Positions 49,567 through 58,282 of a stretch of 64,000 nucleotides of DNA are shown here, piece after piece (the stretch's first letter is position 1; each line of letters opens with the position of its first letter). The notes under the pieces are model-generated. The model was not told where the DNA came from, did no database searches, and saw only the letters and a program-made list of their open reading frames with translations. This DNA is from Shouchella sp047238345 (GTDB taxonomy: Bacteria > Bacillota > Bacilli > Bacillales > Bacillaceae_D). Location of the stretch: positions 3,596,001 to 3,660,000 of the forward strand of contig NZ_JBDFMQ010000001.1 in NCBI RefSeq assembly GCF_047238345.1, read 5' to 3'. The translations under genes were made by a program, and so were the position numbers.

Positions 49567-50772
49567 TTATTCTGGAGCTGACTCTGACAAAACGATTTTA
49601 ATTTGTTCTAACGCGTGATCCAGTTCTTCTTTCGTAATAATCAATGGTGGCGCAAAGCGAATGACGTTTTCATGGGTTTCTTTGCACAACAGCCCTCTTT
49701 CTTTCAACTGCTCACAAAACGGGCGAGCCGATTCGGTCAACTCAATCCCAATGAATAAGCCTCTCCCACGTACTTCTTTAATAGAAGGGTGCGTTAACGC
49801 GTTCAATTCCTTCATAAAATAATCCCCAAGTTCCTGAGCATTTTCTAACAACGATTCCTCTTCCAAAATTTCCAGAGCCGCAATGGATACTGCACACGCA
49901 AGTGGATTACCGCCAAACGTTGACCCGTGTGAACCAGGCTCAAACACACCTAGAATGTCTTTATTCGCCACGACTGCAGATATTGGCAAAATCCCTCCTC
50001 CAAGCGCCTTTCCGAGGATGTACATATCTGGCTCGACGCCTTCATGATCACACGCAAACCATTTTCCAGTGCGGCCTAGACCTGCTTGAATTTCGTCTGC
50101 AATAAAGAGAATGTTGTTCTCTGTACAAATACGACGAACGTCTTTTAAGTAGCCGTCAGGTGGAATAAGTATGCCCGCTTCCCCTTGAATCGGTTCCACT
50201 AAAAATGCCACCGTATTTCCTGTAATCGCTTCTTCCAACGCTTTTGCATCGCCATAAGGAATGACTTTTACACCTGGTAACAACGGGCCAAACCCACGCT
50301 TATATTCTTCACTTGAAGAAAGTGAGACTGCCGCAAGCGTCCGTCCGTGAAAATTGTTCGCACACACGATAATCTCCGCTTTATTCGCCACCACTTTTTT
50401 CTCTTGGTAGCCCCAACGACGCGCTGCCTTCAAAGCCGTTTCAACCGCTTCTGCCCCTGTATTCATTGGCAATACCATGTTTTTCTTCGTTAACGTTGCC
50501 ACTTTTTCATAAAAAGGGGCCAGTTGATCGTTATGAAATGCACGGGACGTAAGCGTAACCCGTTCTGCTTGGTCTTTTAGCGTTTGAATTAGTTTTGGAT
50601 GACAATGCCCTTGGTTAAGCGCTGAGTAGGCACTTAGCATATCAAGATATCGATTGCCTTCTGCATCCCAAACCCAAACACCTTGAGCTTTAGAAATGAC
50701 AATCGGTAAGGGATGATAATTATTGGCACCATATTCCTCTGTTTTTTTAATAATCTCCGTTGACTTAGACAT
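49567..50772 (-). CDS. rocD: Ornithine aminotransferase
   Basis: This is a 401-residue class-III PLP aminotransferase, exactly the length of B. subtilis RocD. GANNYHPLPIVISKAQGVWVWDAEGN is the RocD-type N-terminus. MNTGAEAVETALKAARRWGY binds phosphate, VEPIQGEAGI and FIADEIQAGLGRTG provide the PLP contacts, and the Schiff-base Lys is in YILGKALGGG. It converts ornithine and 2-oxoglutarate to glutamate semialdehyde and glutamate in arginine use. The start is the inner ATG, six bases after GGAGG. I see no sigma-54 -12/-24 site upstream, unlike roc operons in B. subtilis. Confidence 0.95.
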   Translation of the reverse strand: MSKSTEIIKKTEEYGANNYHPLPIVISKAQGVWVWDAEGNRYLDMLSAYSALNQGHCHPKLIQTLKDQAERVTLTSRAFHNDQLAPFYEKVATLTKKNMVLPMNTGAEAVETALKAARRWGYQEKKVVANKAEIIVCANNFHGRTLAAVSLSSSEEYKRGFGPLLPGVKVIPYGDAKALEEAITGNTVAFLVEPIQGEAGILIPPDGYLKDVRRICTENNILFIADEIQAGLGRTGKWFACDHEGVEPDMYILGKALGGGILPISAVVANKDILGVFEPGSHGSTFGGNPLACAVSIAALEILEEESLLENAQELGDYFMKELNALTHPSIKEVRGRGLFIGIELTESARPFCEQLKERGLLCKETHENVIRFAPPLIITKEELDHALEQIKIVLSESAPE

Positions 50773-50893
50773 AAACATCCTCCTTCATCACAATCCTTAC
50801 ATTCTATGTTTCTTCGCTTTTAAAAAATGATTTCCTGCTACAATCACTTGGAAAAAAGGTGTTAAGATGAAATGAGGTAAGGAGGATTCACCT

Positions 50894-52114
50894 ATGGATA
50901 CACAAATTAGACGCATACATCACATTATTTTTCTCGCATCTGTCTTTTGCTTTTGGCTTGCTACATATAGCTACGTTCCTGTTTTCAGCCTTTATTTAGA
51001 GTCCATTCCTTTTAGTTACGGCTTGATTGGCATTATTCTTGGAAGTTATGGCATCACACAAGTATTGCTTCGTTTTCCACTCGGAGTCTTACTCGACAAA
51101 CTCGTGACGTTGAAAAAACACTTTTATGTTGGTGGGTTTGTCGTTGCGATCATTAGCGGCTTTATTCTTTTACTTTCTACGTCATTCGTATGGATATTGA
51201 TCGGTCGGCTGCTCGCCGGTGTTACCGCTGCAATGTGGGTCATGGCCACCATCATGTATGCAGACTATTTCCGCGCAGATCAAACGGGAAAAGCAATGGG
51301 GACGCTGCAATTTGCCACGGTCATGCCACAGTTTATTAGCATGCTTACAGCGGGGTTGCTTGTAGAGTGGATGGGCTTTGCTATTCCGTTTTGGGTCGGA
51401 ATTATGACAGCATTCATTGGACTCATTCTCGCTTTATCTGTAAAAGTTGTTCCAAACGAACGCCGTTCTAGTGTCAATGGATCATTTCGCTCTATTATTC
51501 GTTCGACATTATCAGTGAAAAAGCTGATTCCTATCACATTGATTTCTTTATTCACTCACGCACTTTTGTTTATTTCAATCTTTGGCTTCACCCCAGTCTA
51601 CGCTGGAGCCCAGGGAATTTCAGAAGGAGCGATGGTTTGGGTCATGGTCGCGTTTTTTGTGCCACATGCAGGAGCATCCATCCTCGTTGCCGTAATGAAT
51701 GTAGCTCCTCAGGTGGAACAAAGGCTCATTATTAGCAGCTTACTCTTTACAGCGATTACGTTCTTCTGTATGCCACTTGCGACAGAACTCTTTTCTATAA
51801 GCTTATTGCACGCGATTATCGGCTTAACAATTGGGATTGTCCTACCACTCTTATTATCTCAAATTGCCAGTCTTGCCCCAGCTTCCCTGAAGACATCCGT
51901 CATGGGGTTTTACCAATCCATCTATGCGATCGGCATTTTTATCGGACCATACCTAGCTGGTTTTGCTGCAGAACAATTTGGACTTCAGCATGTCTTTACT
52001 TTAGCAGCGATCATTAGCTTTCTTGCAGTGGGGATTGCAGTACTTACTAGATTAAGAGAAAGACAGCAACAATTGACCGATGCTTCAAAAACCAAAAAGC
52101 TGAATCACCATTGA
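50894..52114 (+). CDS. MFS transporter
   Basis: This is a 406-residue major facilitator protein with 12 membrane helices. Signature loops are RFPLGVLLDKL between helices 2 and 3 (the G-x-x-x-D motif A) and GRLLAGVTAAMW in helix 4. A cytoplasmic loop lies near 190-205 (VVPNERRSSVNGSFRS). The substrate is unknown; drug or sugar-derivative efflux is common for this type. GTAAGGAGG precedes the ATG. The last codons lie within the terminator hairpin. Confidence 0.88.
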   Translation: MDTQIRRIHHIIFLASVFCFWLATYSYVPVFSLYLESIPFSYGLIGIILGSYGITQVLLRFPLGVLLDKLVTLKKHFYVGGFVVAIISGFILLLSTSFVWILIGRLLAGVTAAMWVMATIMYADYFRADQTGKAMGTLQFATVMPQFISMLTAGLLVEWMGFAIPFWVGIMTAFIGLILALSVKVVPNERRSSVNGSFRSIIRSTLSVKKLIPITLISLFTHALLFISIFGFTPVYAGAQGISEGAMVWVMVAFFVPHAGASILVAVMNVAPQVEQRLIISSLLFTAITFFCMPLATELFSISLLHAIIGLTIGIVLPLLLSQIASLAPASLKTSVMGFYQSIYAIGIFIGPYLAGFAAEQFGLQHVFTLAAIISFLAVGIAVLTRLRERQQQLTDASKTKKLNHH

Positions 52115-52133
52115 GGCATGATTCAGCTTTTCC
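52095..52133. terminator. Terminator overlapping the 3' end of the MFS gene
   Basis: AAAAGCTGAATCA / TGATTCAGCTTTT perfect 13-bp stem whose loop holds the MFS stop codon. T-rich tails exist on both strands (TCCTTT on plus; TTGGTTTTTG on minus), so it may also have ended a minus-strand gene. Confidence 0.8.
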
Positions 52134-52134
52134 T

Positions 52135-52299
52135 TTATCCTGTTATTAACCACGGTGAGGCATAGAAATCTCTTCTAAAAAGCTCACCTGATTCTGGGAA
52201 GGACGTAGGCAGTTGCCCATAAGGAATATTGGTTGCTCGATAGCCGCCAAAGACCGTATCTTTAAGTGCTTCAACAACGATATACAGAATTCTTGCCAC
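52135..52299 (-). pseudogene. Possible truncated gene remnant, 54 codons
   Basis: A minus-strand frame from GTG at 52299 reads protein-like sequence (MARILYIVVEALKDT, then GGYRATNIPYGQLPTSFPES) and stops exactly where the bidirectional terminator begins, as a real convergent gene would. Just upstream the frame meets a stop, and the first DUF4429 gene begins on the other strand. No ribosome site is visible. I do not recognise the family. A second frame from ATG is also open here, so coding is uncertain. Confidence 0.35.
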
Positions 52300-52349
52300 A
52301 AACCCATGTTAAACTCTTAAGTAAAGATATTTGGAAAGGTCGAGTCTTG

Positions 52350-53210
52350 ATGTCACAAGTTTTTAAATTCCTTGAATCCTCATTAATTGTTGAAGAAGAT
52401 TGCGTAATACTTCGACATGGAAGAATAAAATCTTTGAATGGAGGTGCAAAAAAAGAAGTAATTCTCCCATATTCTGAAATTGAAGATATTATTTTTCAAA
52501 AGCCTGGATTCTCAGCCGGTTATTGCTACTTTAAACGACCCGGTGCTTCAACAAATATGACTAAACATCAAGCCGTGCACGATGAACATTCTATTTTGTT
52601 ACACTTTCGATACCACTACAAACGATTTTTGAAAGCGAAGAAAAGAATCGAAGCCCTTTCAGAAAATGTTGAGACAGTCTCAGAGTCAGAACTGGACCGT
52701 ATTTATCACTCTCTGTTTTTGGATTCAAACCAATCAATCACTTATAAAGGCTATGATGGAAGTTTAGAAGTTACAAGAGATAGCGTTACGATTTTATACA
52801 ACGGATTTCTTCATAGCGGAGGACGCGGTCAAAAAACCATTCAAATAAAAGAAATTAATAGTATTTCACTTTCTAAAAACACCTTTGTAAGTGGGAAAAT
52901 TCAGCTTCATTACAATGGATTTCAAGATAGACGAAATGGCATACTTGCTTCTGCCGCAAATGAACTAAGTATTACAAACATCAACGAATACAATCGTTTC
53001 TTACAGGCAAAAGATCTTATTGAACGGATTAAACATTACCATGACTCAGATAATGAAACTGGTTATGACAATAGCTACAACCAATATGCCGAACCTGTGC
53101 ATACTCCCCGCTCTACCGCAGACGAACTTCGAGAGTTTAAATCGCTTTTAGACGAAGGTATTATTACGGAAGAAGAATTTGAACAAAAGAAAGCGCAGTT
53201 ACTTCGCTAA
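52350..53210 (+). CDS. DUF4429-SHOCT protein, first of three tandem paralogues
   Basis: This is a 286-residue soluble protein with two tandem PH-like DUF4429 domains. The first (about 1-100) has the pattern LIVEEDCVILRHGRIKSLNGGAKKEVILPYSEIEDIIFQKPG; the second (about 128-225) has GSLEVTRDSVTILYNGFLHSGGRGQKTI. A linker and a C-terminal SHOCT helix hairpin follow (TADELREFKSLLDEGIITEEEFEQKKAQLLR). SHOCT domains are short oligomerisation or anchoring modules. The function is unknown. I chose the start that aligns with the next paralogue, with GAAAGG upstream; a longer in-frame reading exists. It has its own terminator. Confidence 0.78.
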   Translation: MSQVFKFLESSLIVEEDCVILRHGRIKSLNGGAKKEVILPYSEIEDIIFQKPGFSAGYCYFKRPGASTNMTKHQAVHDEHSILLHFRYHYKRFLKAKKRIEALSENVETVSESELDRIYHSLFLDSNQSITYKGYDGSLEVTRDSVTILYNGFLHSGGRGQKTIQIKEINSISLSKNTFVSGKIQLHYNGFQDRRNGILASAANELSITNINEYNRFLQAKDLIERIKHYHDSDNETGYDNSYNQYAEPVHTPRSTADELREFKSLLDEGIITEEEFEQKKAQLLR

Positions 53211-53218
53211 TGAATTGA

Positions 53219-53248
53219 GCCCCTCGTATAGATACGAGGGGCTTTTTT
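53219..53248 (+). terminator. Intrinsic terminator after the first DUF4429 gene
   Basis: GCCCCTCGTA / TACGAGGGGC perfect stem with TAGA loop and TTTTTT tail. Confidence 0.9.
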
Positions 53249-53345
53249 ACAACAATTGTCCAGATGTATTCAACCTCGTCTTTAAAGATTAGATTTATGT
53301 TAAACTACTTTAAACAATAACCTTATTGAGAAAGGACGACTCATC

Positions 53346-54197
53346 ATGCCACACGTTTTTAAGGGAGCTCGATCGACCCTAACCATTGAGGATGACAGAT
53401 TAGTTATTCGTCATAACAAAATAAAAACATTTGCTGGTGGTGCTCGAAAGGAAGTTATCATTCCCCTAAATGAACTTGAAGGAATGGTTTTTCAAAAACC
53501 TGGTCTTTTATCTGGTTTTTGCTATTTTCAATTACGGGGGGTTTCGCCATCTATAACAAGGTTTCAAGCAGCAAATGATGAACATTCTATCATGCTAAAT
53601 TTTTTCTACCATTACAATCGTTTTCAAAAAGCGAAGCAGATTATTATGAATAAACTAGCAACTATTGAACCTTCTTTAGAAATGGAAATCGATCGAGCTT
53701 TGAATGACCTTTTTTCTATTCCTTCCCATACTGTTAAATTCGATGGTGTTGACGGCACCTTAGAATTAACTAAAGATACTGTAACGATCTATTACAAACG
53801 TTTTCTTCATTCAGGAGGCAGTGGAAAAAAATCCATTTACATTAAAGACATTAGTGCTATTACGCTCTCACCTCAAACATTGGTGAATGGGAAATTTGAA
53901 ATTCATCATGGTAACTATTCTTCGAGGAACTTAAATCCACTTGCTTTAGGATCAAACGAAATTAGTATTGGTAACATCAACGAATATAATCGTTTCTTAC
54001 AGGCAAAAGAACTTATTGAACGGATTAAACATTACCATGACTCACATAATGACTTTGAAAACAGCTATAACCAATATGCCGAACCTGCGCATACTCCCCG
54101 CTCTACCGCTGATGAACTTCGAGAGTTTAAAGCTCTTTTAGACGAAGGTATTATTTCAGAAGAGGAATTTGAAAAGAAAAAGATGGAACTACTGTAA
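53346..54197 (+). CDS. DUF4429-SHOCT protein, second paralogue
   Basis: This is a 283-residue paralogue of the preceding gene with the same two DUF4429 domains and SHOCT tail. Its N-terminal half has diverged at many positions, while the 3' part (from the ITNINEYNRFLQAKELIERIKHYHDS region to the SHOCT domain) is nearly identical at DNA level to the first copy (around 52974-53190 versus 53967-54170). This suggests gene conversion or recent partial duplication. AAAGGAC lies upstream of the ATG. The third copy follows 25 bases later, so these two form an operon. Confidence 0.8.
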   Translation: MPHVFKGARSTLTIEDDRLVIRHNKIKTFAGGARKEVIIPLNELEGMVFQKPGLLSGFCYFQLRGVSPSITRFQAANDEHSIMLNFFYHYNRFQKAKQIIMNKLATIEPSLEMEIDRALNDLFSIPSHTVKFDGVDGTLELTKDTVTIYYKRFLHSGGSGKKSIYIKDISAITLSPQTLVNGKFEIHHGNYSSRNLNPLALGSNEISIGNINEYNRFLQAKELIERIKHYHDSHNDFENSYNQYAEPAHTPRSTADELREFKALLDEGIISEEEFEKKKMELL

Positions 54198-54222
54198 GAA
54201 AATCTTTTAAGGAGGAGCTAAC

Positions 54223-55065
54223 ATGACTATGGCTACTTTTCAATCAATGGGCACGACCTTAATTGTTTCTGAAGATCGGATAACCTTAGAACATAACCGC
54301 AAAATTGGAAACTTAAGAAAAACAACAGAGATAGCCTTTACTGAATTAGAAAAAATTGAAGAGAAAAAACCTACACTTTTTTCCGGGTATGTTTATTTCA
54401 GACGACATCACGATCCTTCTATTGACGATAAAGAAGCTATGATTCATGAACAGGCAATCATTATACGATCAAAGAAAAAGTATAAAGAATATGAAAAAGT
54501 TAGCGAACAGATAAAACAAAAATTAGTAGAAAACGCTCAGGCCTCTGATACACCAACCGATCGAATCAAATCATTAGTTAAACAACTTACATCTAATCCA
54601 AATGAATCTTTACGTTATGAAGCCCATCAAGGCCATTTAATCATAAGCGCCTATACGGTTTGTATACATCATAAAACGCTGCATCGAGGTAAAAAAGGAG
54701 AAAGAGAATATTCCATTCCTTCTATCAATAGCATTCATTTATCTAAAAGCGGTTTAAAAGCTGGTCGTATTCGCTTTTTTACGGGGTCTACGAATAGCAA
54801 TGAGAAATATAAAGCCTATTTAGCAGCTGAAAATGAACTGCTTATAACAGGGATTGATGACTACCATAATATGCACGAAGCTAAACTACTCATTGAACCC
54901 CTACGTGTTTATCACGCAGATAAACACGATCCGTCTGTTTTACCAACGTCAAATCCTTCTTCACGCTCCACCGCAGACGAACTGCGAGAGTTCAAATCTC
55001 TTTTGGACGAAGGCATTATTACAGAAGAAGAGTTTGAAAAGAAGAAAGCGACATTACTTCGCTAA
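54223..55065 (+). CDS. DUF4429-SHOCT protein, third paralogue
   Basis: This is a 280-residue, more distant member of the tandem set. The first domain (about 1-105: LIVSEDRITLEHNRKIGNLRKTTEIAFTELEKIEEKKP) and the second (about 125-230) are recognisable but shorter and more basic than in the other two. The C-terminal SHOCT segment (TADELREFKSLLDEGIITEEEFEKKKATLLR) is almost identical to theirs. It is preceded by GGAGGAG. It is likely co-transcribed with the second paralogue. Function is unknown. Confidence 0.78.
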   Translation: MTMATFQSMGTTLIVSEDRITLEHNRKIGNLRKTTEIAFTELEKIEEKKPTLFSGYVYFRRHHDPSIDDKEAMIHEQAIIIRSKKKYKEYEKVSEQIKQKLVENAQASDTPTDRIKSLVKQLTSNPNESLRYEAHQGHLIISAYTVCIHHKTLHRGKKGEREYSIPSINSIHLSKSGLKAGRIRFFTGSTNSNEKYKAYLAAENELLITGIDDYHNMHEAKLLIEPLRVYHADKHDPSVLPTSNPSSRSTADELREFKSLLDEGIITEEEFEKKKATLLR

Positions 55066-55072
55066 CAAAACA

Positions 55073-55097
55073 AGACCCTCATGTAAGATGGGGGTCT
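55073..55097 (+). terminator. Weak terminator-like hairpin after the third DUF4429 gene
   Basis: AGACCCTCAT / ATGGGGGTCT stem with one G-T pair. The tail is CTCTCACC rather than a T run, so efficiency is uncertain. Confidence 0.45.
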
Positions 55098-55107
55098 CTC
55101 TCACCTT

Positions 55108-55500
55108 CTACAAGCAGCCTGCTACTCCCAACAGATAGTGTAGTTTCTCTAGTGCCTTTGCTTTCAGTCTGTAATACTGCCTTTCACTCACCATCATTTC
55201 CATATAAACTTGATAGTCAAATCGATCTTCTTCAAGATAGCGTCGCACGATTAGTTCTCGTTCAGTCTCTGACAGTCGGTTAATGCAGTTCTGGATGGTT
55301 TCTAAAAAAGCTCTTCTCTCTTTCTCCTCATGGTTTTCAAATGTTTGTTCTTTTTGAACATAAAAAGCCGTACTTTCTCCAGTAGCGACGACCATAAACT
55401 GAGGAGTAACCTTAGGCATTTCATCAAACGTAAGCGTAAGTTTTGTTAAATTATATTTTGCTAACACTTGCTCTACTTTTTGCTTTTCTTCCTTTTGCAA
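55108..55500 (-). CDS. ArpU-family phage-type transcriptional regulator
   Basis: This is a 130-residue protein. The C-terminal half, INRLSETERELIVRRYLEEDRFDYQVYMEMMVSERQYYRLKAKALEKL, is a sigma-region-4-like helix-turn-helix of the ArpU type, found mostly in phages and phage remnants where it regulates late or lytic genes. The N-terminal half is variable. The start is TTG with GGGGGG upstream. It is convergent with the DUF4429 genes and follows the CwlC-type amidase gene by about 80 bases, beyond a terminator. No other phage gene is visible nearby. Confidence 0.72.
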   Translation of the reverse strand: MQKEEKQKVEQVLAKYNLTKLTLTFDEMPKVTPQFMVVATGESTAFYVQKEQTFENHEEKERRAFLETIQNCINRLSETERELIVRRYLEEDRFDYQVYMEMMVSERQYYRLKAKALEKLHYLLGVAGCL

Positions 55501-55549
55501 AACGATCCCCCCTTTATTTAGTAAAGAGAGCTAATTCGTTAAAAATCAA

Positions 55550-55574
55550 AAAGACGAGGAAAATCCTCGTCTTT
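55550..55574 (-). terminator. Intrinsic terminator of the amidase gene
   Basis: AAAGACGAGG / CCTCGTCTTT perfect stem with a 5-base loop and T tail on the minus strand, three bases after the amidase stop codon. Confidence 0.88.
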
Positions 55575-55577
55575 CTG

Positions 55578-56348
55578 TTACCCACTTACCACAGTGGCAT
55601 CATAACCTCGCCCGCGCAGTTCACTCGCAAGTGCATCTGCATTCGCTCTAACTGAAAAGGCACCTGCCTGCACGAGGAACAAGGAACCACTTTGTACAAT
55701 AATGGATTCATAGCCATCGGCTCTTAATCGTGCTTGCTGTTGGTCCGCATTGGCTCGAACGGAGAATGCACCGACTTGGACACGGTAGATGGTTCCACCA
55801 CCGCCACCACCTCGCTGTAAATTAAACGCTTGTGCTAGTCCATTTACATGTCCTCTCGCTACACGATCTAAGAAAGCGGAACTTCTTAAAAGATTTGCGT
55901 CTGCTGCACGGTCTATAAAGAGATTTTCTGTTAAGATTGCTGGCATATTAGACGTTCGTAGTACAGCAAAGTTTGCTCGTTTTTGACCACGATTCGTCAC
56001 ATTCATCTGTTGCAAGATGGCTGGATGAATAATGCCTTGCAGTCGGGCCGTTTCTGCTCCTGCATTTGTATGAATAAACGATTCAAAGCCCGTACCACCA
56101 CCTGCATTAATGTGAATGGACATAAAGTAGTTGGCATTCCATGCATTGGCTTGCTGCGTCCGTTCTGTTAACCCAATAAACACATCCGTTGTTCGGCTCA
56201 TACGAACTTCAACACCTTGATATTCATTTAGTAGAATATCTCGAATACGTGTTGCAATTGCTAGTGTTAGCGTTTTTTCTTGTAACCCGTTTCCTACTGC
56301 ACCTGGGTCACTTCCACCATGTCCTGGATCTAGAAAAATTCTTGTCAT
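55578..56348 (-). CDS. cwlC: CwlC-type N-acetylmuramoyl-L-alanine amidase
   Basis: This is a 256-residue protein, virtually the length of B. subtilis CwlC (255). An N-terminal Amidase_3 domain (1-175) shows zinc ligands in FLDPGHGGSDPGA (His), NGLQEKTLTLA (Glu) and MSIHINAGGG (His), and the catalytic Glu in PAILTENLFID. Two SPOR repeats follow (YRVQVGAFSVRANAD... and FLVQAGAFSVRANAD...). It has no signal peptide, like CwlC, which acts in the mother cell to lyse it and release the spore. I chose the ATG at 56348, preceded by GGAGGAG. A phage endolysin is the alternative. Confidence 0.85.
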   Translation of the reverse strand: MTRIFLDPGHGGSDPGAVGNGLQEKTLTLAIATRIRDILLNEYQGVEVRMSRTTDVFIGLTERTQQANAWNANYFMSIHINAGGGTGFESFIHTNAGAETARLQGIIHPAILQQMNVTNRGQKRANFAVLRTSNMPAILTENLFIDRAADANLLRSSAFLDRVARGHVNGLAQAFNLQRGGGGGGTIYRVQVGAFSVRANADQQQARLRADGYESIIVQSGSLFLVQAGAFSVRANADALASELRGRGYDATVVSG

Positions 56349-56512
56349 TCTTTTCTCCTCCTTTGACATTTAGGTGCTTGTCCGCATCCATTACCGACGC
56401 GAAAAAGCATGCAGCGCTTTACGCCACATGCTATTCATATGCAAAATCTATTAACGTGTCAGGGTATTTGCTAGAGTTTGAGTCAAAACAGGCTTAACTC
56501 TCGTTTTTCATC

Positions 56513-56542
56513 CAAAAAAAGCTGCCTCAATGGAGACAGCTT
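56513..56542 (-). terminator. Intrinsic terminator of the catalase gene
   Basis: AAGCTGCCTC / GAGACAGCTT (one mismatch) with an AATG loop and TTTTTTT on the minus strand. Confidence 0.8.
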
Positions 56543-56551
56543 CTTCTTTTC

Positions 56552-58174
56552 TTAATACGGGTCAGACGGTTGACTGTCTTGCTTCGCTTCTTCAACCTTT
56601 TGCTCTTTCCGATCTTCCATACTTTCTCGTTCTTTCGTTATCGCTTCTTTCAGTCGCTTGCCGTAGTCTGCATCGGCTTCTGTTGTGTTTTTAATCATCT
56701 GTTCGCGGACTGCATCGTGAACATCGGATAATGCACCAGACAAATTGGAAATTAGCTCATCTTTTTCCCAATCTGCTAAGCGGCGGAACGTCTCACCAGC
56801 TTGACCAAAGTTATTTGGTCGATCGATCGCTTCACCTTTTACTTCGCCAGAGACATGAGGTGTATGATCTTTCCCCGTCTTCTCTGCTTCTTTTAACCCA
56901 CCAATCACTGATGGTTCATAGTTAATATGAGGGTTATTGCTTGGTGGCGAATCAACTTGATACGCCATTTGACCATCGCGCTGGTTTGTCGCCACACGTT
57001 TTTTAGGTGCATTGATTGGCAGCTGCAAGTAGTTCGCGCCAACACGATAACGCTGCGTATCCGAGTAAGAGAACGTACGCCCTTGCAATAGTTTATCATC
57101 AGAGAAATCCAAGCCGTCCACAAGGACACCTGTTCCAAATGCAGCTTGTTCCACTTCAGCAAAGTAGTTCTCTGGGTTTTTATTTAAGACCATTTTACCG
57201 ACTTTATGCCATGGAAATTGATCTTTGTACCAGAGTTTTGTTGGATCGAGTGGATCAAAATCAAGTTCAGGATGCTCGTGATCCTCAATAATCTGAACAT
57301 ATAGTTCCCACTCTGGGTAATTGCCTTCTTTAATGGCTTCATATAGATCTTGTGTCGCATGGTTAAAGTTTTGACTTTGAATCTCATCAGCTTCTTTTTG
57401 CGTTAAGTTTTTAATACCTTGTATCGGTTCCCAATGGTATTTAACAAGAACCGCTTTACCTTCCTCGTTTACCCAGCGATAGGCATGAACCCCAGAACCT
57501 TGCATATTCCGATAGTTCGCCGGAATGCCCCAAGGAGAGAAAAGGAACGTAATCATATGCGTGGCTTCTGGACTTGAGGAAACAAAGTCAAAGAAGCGCT
57601 CCATACTTTGACGGTTGGTTACCGGATCTGGTTTAAACGCATGAACCATATCAGGGAATTTAAGTGGATCACGAATAAAGAAAATCTTTAAGTTGTTTCC
57701 GACTAAATCCCAGTTCCCATCTTCCGTATAAAATTTAACCGCAAATCCTCGTGGATCACGTAACGTTTCTGGTGAATGTGTGCCGTGTATAACAGTTGAA
57801 AATCGAACAAAAACCGGTGTTTGCACTTCTGTATTTGTGAAAACTTTTGCCCTCGTATACTTGGAAATCTCTTCGTCTCCTACTTTTCCATACGATTGAA
57901 AATACCCATGTGCTCCTGCGCCACGACCATGTACCACACGCTCTGGTATTCGTTCTCTGTCAAAGTGGCTTACTTTTTCTAAGAAATCATAGTTTTCAAG
58001 TGTTGTTGGCCCACGGTTTCCTACTGTTCGAACATTTTGATTGTCCTTTACAGGGTGACCTTGACGGTTAGTCAGCGTTTCGTCTTTCTCATTCGATGCT
58101 TTGCGCTGATCGAGTGAATCGCCTGCACCTGTCACACCTGTTCCAAATGAAGGGGACTTATGCTTTTCATCCAT
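56552..58174 (-). CDS. Monofunctional haem catalase
   Basis: This is a 540-residue catalase, longer than the 480-residue KatA type because of ~35 extra N-terminal and ~45 Glu/Lys-rich C-terminal residues. The essential His82 is in ERVVHGRGAGAHGYF, distal-site Asn in DLVGNNLKIFFIRD, and the haem-ligand Tyr in FSYSDTQRYRVG. STVIHGTHSPETLRDPRGFAVKFYTEDGNWD is typical of the spore/stress catalases (KatX-like) of Bacillus, so such a role is plausible. It destroys hydrogen peroxide. It is a single gene with its own terminator. Confidence 0.93.
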   Translation of the reverse strand: MDEKHKSPSFGTGVTGAGDSLDQRKASNEKDETLTNRQGHPVKDNQNVRTVGNRGPTTLENYDFLEKVSHFDRERIPERVVHGRGAGAHGYFQSYGKVGDEEISKYTRAKVFTNTEVQTPVFVRFSTVIHGTHSPETLRDPRGFAVKFYTEDGNWDLVGNNLKIFFIRDPLKFPDMVHAFKPDPVTNRQSMERFFDFVSSSPEATHMITFLFSPWGIPANYRNMQGSGVHAYRWVNEEGKAVLVKYHWEPIQGIKNLTQKEADEIQSQNFNHATQDLYEAIKEGNYPEWELYVQIIEDHEHPELDFDPLDPTKLWYKDQFPWHKVGKMVLNKNPENYFAEVEQAAFGTGVLVDGLDFSDDKLLQGRTFSYSDTQRYRVGANYLQLPINAPKKRVATNQRDGQMAYQVDSPPSNNPHINYEPSVIGGLKEAEKTGKDHTPHVSGEVKGEAIDRPNNFGQAGETFRRLADWEKDELISNLSGALSDVHDAVREQMIKNTTEADADYGKRLKEAITKERESMEDRKEQKVEEAKQDSQPSDPY

Positions 58175-58239
58175 TTTACATACAGCTCCTTTATCATTCT
58201 TTCACATCTATCTTTTCCAAATGAAGGCAGCTTATGCAT

Positions 58240-58271
58240 AAAAAAAGCAAATCATCCAGTGATGATTTGCT
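58240..58271 (-). terminator. Intrinsic terminator of the ABC exporter gene
   Basis: AGCAAATCATC / GATGATTTGCT perfect 11-bp stem, T run on the minus strand. Confidence 0.88.
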
Positions 58272-58282
58272 TGTAGCGATCT

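Noticed and set aside
55108..56369. Prophage remnant
   Set aside because: Only the ArpU-like gene is phage-like; the amidase fits host CwlC by length and SPOR repeats, and no structural, integrase or att features are visible.
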